NCBI GenBank assembly: GCA_044370335.1
Contig: JBILVS010000001.1
Span: 10,024-74,023 of the forward strand
DNA length: 64,000 nucleotides
Direction: 5' to 3'
DNA from: REEB509 sp044370335
GTDB lineage: Bacteria; Pseudomonadota; Alphaproteobacteria; Caulobacterales; Aquidulcibacteraceae
Shown here piece after piece: positions 58,768-64,000 of this stretch; position 1 is the stretch's first letter; each line of letters opens with the position of its first letter. The notes beneath the pieces are model-generated. The model made no database searches. It was given only the letters and a program-made list of their open reading frames with translations, and had not been told where the DNA came from. The position numbers and the translations under genes are program-made.

Positions 58768-60541
58768 GAATCGGGATGAGGCTTTCTTAGGCGTGGAGCG
58801 GTCGCTGCGGGGCCTGCGTTGGCGCGAGCGGTCCGCCGACCCCCAGGCGACGCAGGTTTTGGCGCGGCAATATCGGCTGCCCGATATCGCCGCGCGCCTG
58901 CTTGCCGCCCGCGGCGTCACGCCGGAGGAAGCGGGGCGCTTTCTCGATCCCCGCCTCAGGGACTGGTTCCCTGATCCCTCCACCTTCAAGGATATGGACG
59001 CCGCGGCGGAAGCCATTGAAGAGGCGATCGCTCTTGGCCGGCGCTGCGCTGTGCTGGCCGATTATGACGTCGACGGCGCGACGAGCGCGGCCCAGCTGAT
59101 CCGCTATTTTCGCGCGCGAGGGCGGGATCTGCTGCTTTATGTTCCCGATCGGCTAGCGGAGGGCTATGGGCCGTCGGCCCTGGCGTTTGAGCGCTTGAAG
59201 GCCAATGGGGTTGAGCTCGTCATCACCGTGGATTGCGGGGCGGCGGCGGAAGGGCCCCTCAAGGCCGCTGCGGCGCTGGGCCTCGAGGTCGTGGTTCTGG
59301 ATCACCATCTGATGAGCGGTCCGCCCCCGCCGGCCCGGGCGGTGGTGAACCCGAACAGGCCTGACTGCGAGAGCGGACAGGGAGCCCTCACCGCCGCTGG
59401 CGTCGTGCTGGTCACCCTTGCGGCGGTGAACAGGCTCGCCCGCAAGAACGGCTCGATCGGGTCGAACAACTTGCCCGATCCCATCGCGACCCTCGATTTG
59501 GCGGCTTTGGGCACAGTCTGCGATGTCGCGCCCTTGACCGGCTTCAACCGGGCGATTGTGTCTCAAGGGCTCAAAATCCTCGGCCAAAAGCGGAACCCTG
59601 GGCTCACGGCCCTCGCCGCCGCGGCAGGCCGAACCGACAGCGCCACCGTCTATGATTTGGGTTTTGTGCTGGGGCCGAGGCTCAACGCCGGCGGGCGGAT
59701 CGGGGAAGCAACGCTCGCCACCCAGCTCCTGATTGCCGACGGCGCCGAGGACGCCGCGCGCCTTGCCGAGCGACTGCACACGCTGAACGCGGAACGCCGG
59801 CAGATCGAGGCGGATATCGTGAACGAGGCCGTGGCCCTGGCGGAAGGCGATGAGCGCCCCGTCGTGGTTGTGGGCGCCCGGCACTGGCATCCGGGCGTCA
59901 TCGGGATTGTTGCTGGGCGCTTAAAGGAGCGCCTGCGGAAGCCGGTCATCGTGCTTGGCAGCGCCGCTCCGGATGAGCCTGCGAAGGGCTCAGGCCGATC
60001 GATCACCGGCGTGAACCTCGGCAAGGCCGTGGCGGCGGCGGCGCGCGAAGGGCTGCTGATGGCCGGGGGCGGTCACGCCATGGCGGCGGGGCTCACGATG
60101 GACTGGGCCAAGGTCGAGCCCTTCCAAGACTTTTTGGCTGACGCCTTGGGCTGCGAAACCAAAGACAGCGCCGAGGAAGCCCGGGCGCTGTCCATTGACG
60201 CCCTTGCCGCTCCGGGAGCCGTCACCCTGGGTCTGGTGGACGCCTTGGAGCGGATCGGCCCCTTCGGCGCGGGGCATCCCGATCCCGTTCTGGCGCTGCC
60301 CAGCGTCCGAGTGAAATTCGCCAAGAGAGTGGGGGAGAACCATCTCCGCCTGACCCTGGAGGACTCGCGCGGTAAAGGCGTCCGCGGCATCGCCTTCAAC
60401 TGCGCCAATGAGCCCTTGGGTGAGGCCCTCCAAGCCCGGGACGCGGTCGTGCATGTGGCGGTGCGGGTCAAGCGTAACAGCTATCAGGGCAATGAGAGCG
60501 CAGAAGTGGAACTCGTCGACGCCGCGCCGGCGTTCCTCTGA
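58760..60541 (+). CDS. recJ: Single-stranded-DNA-specific exonuclease RecJ
   Basis: A 593-residue 5'-3' exonuclease of mismatch repair and recombination. The DHH phosphoesterase motifs are LADYDVDGATSAA and VVLDHHLM; the DHHA1 domain has GGGHAMAAGLTM. A C-terminal OB-type domain ends ESAEVELVDAAP. The ATG at 58760 lies in a hairpin; a GTG at 58793 is an alternative start that would leave all conserved motifs. Confidence 0.95.
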   Translation: MGANRDEAFLGVERSLRGLRWRERSADPQATQVLARQYRLPDIAARLLAARGVTPEEAGRFLDPRLRDWFPDPSTFKDMDAAAEAIEEAIALGRRCAVLADYDVDGATSAAQLIRYFRARGRDLLLYVPDRLAEGYGPSALAFERLKANGVELVITVDCGAAAEGPLKAAAALGLEVVVLDHHLMSGPPPPARAVVNPNRPDCESGQGALTAAGVVLVTLAAVNRLARKNGSIGSNNLPDPIATLDLAALGTVCDVAPLTGFNRAIVSQGLKILGQKRNPGLTALAAAAGRTDSATVYDLGFVLGPRLNAGGRIGEATLATQLLIADGAEDAARLAERLHTLNAERRQIEADIVNEAVALAEGDERPVVVVGARHWHPGVIGIVAGRLKERLRKPVIVLGSAAPDEPAKGSGRSITGVNLGKAVAAAAREGLLMAGGGHAMAAGLTMDWAKVEPFQDFLADALGCETKDSAEEARALSIDALAAPGAVTLGLVDALERIGPFGAGHPDPVLALPSVRVKFAKRVGENHLRLTLEDSRGKGVRGIAFNCANEPLGEALQARDAVVHVAVRVKRNSYQGNESAEVELVDAAPAFL

Positions 60542-60572
60542 GGTTCACCCCTTGGACGATGCGAGAGCGGGC

Positions 60573-60601
60573 TTGCATCGCCAAAAAAGCGCGTCTATAC
60601 G
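60573..60601 (+). promoter_or_regulatory. Promoter of tRNA-Glu
   Basis: TTGCAT (60573-60578), a 17-base spacer with six A, and TATACG (60596-60601). The predicted start point falls near 60608-60610, about 14 bases before the mature tRNA. It is the best sigma-70-type match I found in the window. Confidence 0.65.
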
Positions 60602-60622
60602 CCTTGCCTCGCGCTGCGACGC

Positions 60623-60697
60623 GGGCCCTTCGTCTATCGGTTAGGACGTCAGGTTTTCAACCTGAAAAGAGGGGTTCGATTCCCCTAGGGCCTGCCA
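60623..60697 (+). tRNA. tRNA-Glu (anticodon UUC)
   Basis: A 75-base gene with encoded CCA. The acceptor stem GGGCCCT pairs with AGGGCCT (one G-U at the end), the D stem is GTCT/GGAC, the anticodon stem TCAGG/CCTGA holds TTTTCAA with anticodon TTC, and the T arm is AGGGG-TTCGATT-CCCCT. All four stems close. Confidence 0.97.
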
Positions 60698-60807
60698 TCG
60701 CGCTGTCTTTTCCTGCCTTTCTGTCAGCTTGCCTTGGAATCGTCGCTTGCCTCCTCCATGAGGAGACCGTCGAGGGATGGGGTTGTGACGTTGGAAGGAT
60801 AGGGCGC

Positions 60808-61773
60808 ATGGCGCAGATGACGCGACGCGGCGCGATTCTGGGGACCGTTGCTGTGGCGGGGGCCGCAGGGCTCGGCGCGACAGGCCTTGTGGCCCTGAAC
60901 CGGGAGGCCGCGGCTCAGGCCAGCCGGCGCATCCTGATTGAGCGCCGGGAAAGCCAGTACAACACGATCTACGTCGTCCGGCAGGGCACGGTCGTGACCA
61001 TGATGTTCGGCGTCAACGAGCAACTCTTCTCTGAAAGCGCCTATGATACCGCCGATCCCGGCCGGCTCGTCTTCGAATACACGCAAATGATGATGGCGGG
61101 ACTCGCTTACCCAAGCCAACCACGGGCGATCTTGGAGATCGGCTTGGGTGGCGGGCGGATGGCCAGCTACATCCGTGACGAGATGAGCGACGCCACTCTC
61201 ACGTGCGTCGAGCTTGATCCTGCCGTCATTGCGCTGGCCCGGGAGCACTTTGCCCTTCGGGAAGACACCCGTCTGCGCGTGGTCCAGGGGGACGGGCGCA
61301 TTCACCTCGATCGCAACCGCGACACCTACGACATGATCAAGCTCGACGCCTATCGCGGGACGTTCGTGCCGTTCCATCTGACGACGCGGGAGTTCTACCA
61401 GCTCTGCCGCCGCCGGTTGCGGGTGGGGGGCTGCGTCACCCAGAACATTGCACCCGACACGCTGCTCTATGACGCCGCCATCGCGACCATGAAGGACGTG
61501 TTCGCCAACGTGGATGAGTATTGGACGGGCTCGACGCTGGGGGCATCGAGCGTGATCGCGGTCGCTTATGACGGCCCGCGCAAAACCGCCCAACAGCTCG
61601 CCACCGCAGCTCAGGCGCTTCAGACCCGCTACAGCTTCCGCCATCCTTTGCCCGAGATTGTGGCGCGGCGGCGCGAGCAGCCGCTCCCCACTGGCGGGCG
61701 GGTTCTGACCGATGACTTTGCGCCCGTGGAAAGCCTGCGGGCCATTGAGCGCAACAACGCCCGGCGCCAATAG
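60808..61773 (+). CDS. Tat-exported spermidine-synthase-like protein
   Basis: A 321-residue protein. The N-terminus is a twin-arginine signal: TRRGAILG, a hydrophobic stretch, then NREAAAQA with an AxA cleavage site (about residue 38). The mature part has a Rossmann fold like polyamine synthases: EIGLGGGRMASYI, CVELDPAVIALA for the ribose, and QGDGR. The catalytic DSxDP motif reads DAYRG (YDMIKLDAYRG), so the first Asp stays but the substrate-binding Asp is replaced. It is unlikely to be an ordinary spermidine synthase. The ATG at 60808 was chosen for the signal; the frame extends back through the tRNA. Paired with the membrane protein 27 bases downstream. Confidence 0.85.
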   Translation: MAQMTRRGAILGTVAVAGAAGLGATGLVALNREAAAQASRRILIERRESQYNTIYVVRQGTVVTMMFGVNEQLFSESAYDTADPGRLVFEYTQMMMAGLAYPSQPRAILEIGLGGGRMASYIRDEMSDATLTCVELDPAVIALAREHFALREDTRLRVVQGDGRIHLDRNRDTYDMIKLDAYRGTFVPFHLTTREFYQLCRRRLRVGGCVTQNIAPDTLLYDAAIATMKDVFANVDEYWTGSTLGASSVIAVAYDGPRKTAQQLATAAQALQTRYSFRHPLPEIVARRREQPLPTGGRVLTDDFAPVESLRAIERNNARRQ

Positions 61774-61800
61774 AGGCGGCCGGGAAGGGGCATCGCGATA

Positions 61801-62460
61801 ATGACTAGAAACCGATCCATCCTGCTCTTGGCGCTTGGGTTCTGTATCGGCATCGCCGTGATGGGGCTGCAGATGGCCATGAGTCGGCCACTGACGCCCT
61901 ATTTCGGCTCCGACATTTTTGTATGGTCGTCGTTGATCTCGACCACGATGCTGTCGATGATGGTGGGCTATTACTGGGGCGGGCGGCTTGCGGACCGGCA
62001 CCCTAATTCGGTGTTTCTGGGCGTCTGCGTGCTGATCGCGGCCGCCTATATCGCGGTCGTGCCTTGGGCGCTGCAGTATGAGTTCCTGCCCGATCCTGAT
62101 CCCTTCTTCGAAGGGCTGAAGCGGTCAATCCTATCTACGATCGGATCGGAAACGCCTTCGCTGCCTTTGGGCGCGATTCTGGCGTCGAACCTGATGATGT
62201 TCATCCCGTTCACGCTGCTGTCGTTCTTCTCGCCGTTTTGCATCCGGTTGTTGCTGGCGGACGCCGAACACGGCGGTCGCATCGCGGGGTCGGTCTATTC
62301 GATCACCACGTTTGGCAACATCATCGGGGTCTTAGGCACTTCCTTGGGCCTGATGGCGGTGCTCGGCAGCCAGCACATCATCTGGATCATGGCGGGGATC
62401 CTGGCTTTGTGCGGGTTGGGGCTGATCTTTCTGCGCGGCAAAGCGAATGTGGAGGCTTAA
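61801..62460 (+). CDS. Membrane half of a split fused-spermidine-synthase-type protein
   Basis: A 219-residue protein with about six membrane helices. LALGFCIGIAVMGLQMAMSRPLTPYFG and VWSSLISTTMLSMMVGYYWGGRLADR (in parts) match the N-terminal membrane domain of fused spermidine synthases, where it is joined to the soluble half. Here the two halves are separate genes, membrane half second. FSPFCIRLLLADAEHGGRIAGSVYSI ends the domain in the typical manner. The function of this membrane module is unknown. Its end overlaps the SMP-30-like gene by 14 bases. Confidence 0.85.
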   Translation: MTRNRSILLLALGFCIGIAVMGLQMAMSRPLTPYFGSDIFVWSSLISTTMLSMMVGYYWGGRLADRHPNSVFLGVCVLIAAAYIAVVPWALQYEFLPDPDPFFEGLKRSILSTIGSETPSLPLGAILASNLMMFIPFTLLSFFSPFCIRLLLADAEHGGRIAGSVYSITTFGNIIGVLGTSLGLMAVLGSQHIIWIMAGILALCGLGLIFLRGKANVEA

Positions 62461-63415
62461 GGGGCTCCTTGCGCTTGCGGCGCTTTCAGCCTGCACCGTG
62501 GCGGCTCCCGTTGTGGGGGCCCCATCGGGGAGGGCGCAGGCGTCTACGATTGAGCAGGCGCCTTACGAATTCTCCTACCCCGAGGGGCCGCTGATCGTCG
62601 GCGACGTGGCGCGGGTGGCGGAGATGGGGGCGGGTCAGGTATCAGCGCTGCCCTTGGCGCGGCCGTGGACAACCACTGTTCTTGAGGACGCTTGGTCGAT
62701 CCCCAATTGCGGCCCCACAGCGCTTGCGCCCTATGGCGACGGGTTCGTCGTCCTATGCCACTTGAGCGGGGACCTTGCCGTTGTGGACGCTGACGGGGCA
62801 GAACAGCGCCGCATTGGGACCTTTGACGGGGTTTCGCTCCGCAACCCCAATGACGGGGCGAGCGACCTGCGCGGCGGGGTCTATTTCTCCGATCCAGGCG
62901 ACTTCTACCGCCCGCGCCAGCCCGTGGGGCGCGTCGTGTGGCTGGACCCCAACGGACGGCTGCATGCGGTAGCGAGCGGGCTCAATTACCCCAATGGCGT
63001 CTATGTCGTCGAAGACGATGGCCGCCGGTTCGCCTATGTCAGCGAGCATTTCTCGCGCCGGATCCTGCGCTATCCGATCAACGAGGACGGGTCTTTCGGC
63101 GCCATGAGCGTGTGGGTCGTGATCCCGGAGCAAAGCTCCGGGGCGCGCTTCACCTACGATCAGGCGGGACCAGACGGGCTGGAGCGCGGGCCGGACGGCC
63201 ATTGGTGCGTTGCGATCTATGGCGAGGGGCGCGTGCTGCGCCTCAATGCCGAGGGCTCGATCACGGGCGAGATTGAAACGCCGTTCCAATATGTGACCAA
63301 CGTGGCGACCACGGAGACCGGGGTTTATGTCGTTGGGCCGTTTGTCCACGACCGTGCGCCGTTTCAGGGCGGGGCTCTGTTCGCGCCCTACAGCGCTTTC
63401 GGTCCCTTGCCCTGA
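62447..63415 (+). CDS. Secreted SMP-30/gluconolactonase-like protein
   Basis: A 322-residue protein. The signal is short (LLALAALSAC, Cys16 as a possible lipidation site; cleavage after GRAQA is an alternative). The body is a six-bladed beta-propeller of the SMP-30/LRE family: repeats such as GGVYFSDPGDFYRP, VVWLDPNGRLHAVASGLNYPNGV, DGLERGPDGHWCVAIYGEGRVLRL in pieces. It may be a lactonase or a binding protein; substrate unknown. It overlaps the membrane-protein gene, so the three genes from 60.8 kb form one operon. Confidence 0.85.
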   Translation: MWRLKGLLALAALSACTVAAPVVGAPSGRAQASTIEQAPYEFSYPEGPLIVGDVARVAEMGAGQVSALPLARPWTTTVLEDAWSIPNCGPTALAPYGDGFVVLCHLSGDLAVVDADGAEQRRIGTFDGVSLRNPNDGASDLRGGVYFSDPGDFYRPRQPVGRVVWLDPNGRLHAVASGLNYPNGVYVVEDDGRRFAYVSEHFSRRILRYPINEDGSFGAMSVWVVIPEQSSGARFTYDQAGPDGLERGPDGHWCVAIYGEGRVLRLNAEGSITGEIETPFQYVTNVATTETGVYVVGPFVHDRAPFQGGALFAPYSAFGPLP

Positions 63416-63425
63416 GGCGTGGGGC

Positions 63426-63454
63426 TTGCGCGGCAGGCCCGTTCAGCCCTAGAT
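63426..63454 (+). promoter_or_regulatory. Candidate promoter of tRNA-Pro
   Basis: TTGCGC (63426-63431), a 17-base spacer and CTAGAT (63449-63454), 12 bases before the tRNA. The spacing is right but the second element is only a fair match. Confidence 0.4.
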
Positions 63455-63466
63455 GCGGCCCTTCGT

Positions 63467-63543
63467 CGGAGCGTAGCTCAGCCTGGTAGAGCACCTGCTT
63501 TGGGAGCAGGGGGTCGTGAGTTCGAATCCCACCGCTCCGACCA
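63467..63543 (+). tRNA. tRNA-Pro (anticodon UGG)
   Basis: A 77-base gene with encoded CCA. Acceptor CGGAGCG pairs with CGCTCCG; D stem GCTC/GAGC; anticodon stem CCTGC/GCAGG with loop TTTGGGA, anticodon TGG; T arm GTGAG-TTCGAAT-CCCAC. All stems close without mismatch. Confidence 0.97.
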
Positions 63544-63854
63544 TATCTGCCAAGGACTTCCGGGCATCGCGAAAATCTCTAAAAACGATCGTGCCCCACC
63601 AGTGCCCCCGTTCAGCGTCGGAAGTGATCCGGTTGGGTCGGTCTCTGCCCGCTTTGGCGCCTGCCCGGGATCGGATTTTTCGCCGACGCCCGCGCGGATC
63701 TTGGTTCCCCTTCGGGGACGATGGGGCGAAGCGCGTCTCTCATGATTGAACGCGATGCCGCCCCGCTGATCGTGTCAGGCTGAGGGGCGGCTGACGCTCA
63801 AGGGGGATCGGTATTCAGTGCGGATCCCAACAGAGGATGCTGCGGCGGCGGAAA
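63544..63854. other. Gene-free stretch after tRNA-Pro
   Basis: About 310 bases without a convincing gene on either strand. The open frames here run back through the tRNA and show no family resemblance. A short TCCCC-TTC-GGGGA hairpin lies near 63705. I see no terminator for the tRNA and no direct repeat of the tRNA 3' end inside the window. Confidence 0.6.
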
Positions 63855-64000
63855 TCACTTGGCTGGGCGCAGCGGCAGAAGCCGAAGGCGCTGACGGTCA
63901 ATATCGATGGTAAGCAGCGCGCCCGCTTGGAGATCATCCGCGCACCGGCGAAGGCCCGCGACCACCGTCCCCAACAGGAACGCCGGCGTCATGTCGGCCA
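63855..64000 (-). CDS. Partial gene, C-terminal end possibly of a DUF5615 PIN-like protein
   Basis: The frame is open from the window edge to a TGA at 63855-63857, about 48 codons. The visible end reads GALLTIDIDRQRLRLLPL, which resembles the last strands of DUF5615 toxin-like nucleases (GAxxxxDxxRVRVRxLPL pattern). An ATG at 63992 could instead make it a 45-residue protein. The N-terminal active-site region is outside the window, so the call is weak. Confidence 0.4.
   Translation of the reverse strand, partial: ADMTPAFLLGTVVAGLRRCADDLQAGALLTIDIDRQRLRLLPLRPAK

Noticed and set aside
60559..60807. Longer N-terminus of the spermidine-synthase-like protein
   Set aside because: The extra frame runs through the tRNA-Glu gene; the ATG at 60808 begins a proper Tat signal.
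1..64000. CRISPR arrays, rRNA operons, insertion sequences, prophage genes
   Set aside because: No regularly spaced direct repeats, rRNA sequence, transposase or phage structural gene was seen on either strand.

Overview
The window is a dense, high-GC stretch of bacterial chromosome, almost entirely housekeeping genes. Gene content and order point to an alphaproteobacterium: yajC-secD-secF next to a DUF815 ATPase, uvrA divergent from ssb, gyrA-coaD-cyclophilins-queA-tgt, rpoZ next to a single Rsh enzyme, and pdxJ-acpS-lepB-rnc-era-recO-parC. The uvrA/ssb intergenic region carries a direct-repeat SOS box of the alphaproteobacterial type (GTTC-N7-GTTC). Heme A synthase, Bpt-type leucyl/aspartyl-tRNA-protein transferase, type 2 ArgC, family 5 UDG and class I PhaC fit the same group. 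A lineage near Caulobacterales/Hyphomonadaceae/Parvularculaceae is my inference; there is no rRNA here to test it.

Layout. 1-5.8 kb: a DUF815 ATPase (cut by the window edge), the Sec accessory operon, Fe-superoxide dismutase and a squalene/phytoene-synthase-like protein. 5.8-10.5 kb: trmFO, a secreted repeat protein, a multi-spanning membrane protein and a broken probable paralogue of it. 10.5-24 kb: uvrA, ssb, an EamA transporter, a Cu/Zn-SOD lipoprotein, gyrA, coaD, two overlapping cyclophilins, an EEP hydrolase, queA and tgt. 24-33 kb: PLP dehydratase, hrpB, a small lipoprotein, a lytic transglycosylase, dapA-smpB, a NYN-domain protein coupled to a UDG, and folK. 33-43.7 kb: rpoZ-rsh-pdxJ-acpS-lepB-lepB-rnc-era-recO-parC, a long co-directional run for stringent response, vitamin B6, lipid carrier activation, protein secretion, RNA processing and recombination. 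43.7-52.6 kb: LemA and an M48 protease, bpt, an orphan MotB-like protein, a flavin reductase, an outer-membrane barrel, DUF2842, ctaA, rplM-rpsI and argC. 52.6-60.5 kb: phaC, a lipoprotein, an aminotransferase-hom pair, glpX and recJ. 60.6-64 kb: tRNA-Glu, a Tat-exported spermidine-synthase-like protein with its separately encoded membrane half, an SMP-30-like secreted protein, tRNA-Pro, and the start of what may be accessory DNA.

The genome is tightly packed. Many same-strand neighbours overlap by ATGA, GTGA or TGATG, and four convergent pairs share one CTAA tetranucleotide as both stop codons. I saw no CRISPR array, phage, complete insertion sequence or defence island. The most notable observations are: the split, Tat-targeted spermidine-synthase-like pair; a Tgt lacking two of four zinc ligands; a Cu/Zn-SOD with a His-to-Glu change at a zinc ligand; a broken membrane-protein gene with an amber stop and two opposing frameshifts; a leader before rplM with two mutually exclusive helices; tandem intact signal peptidases; and the recJ start codon inside a perfect hairpin.
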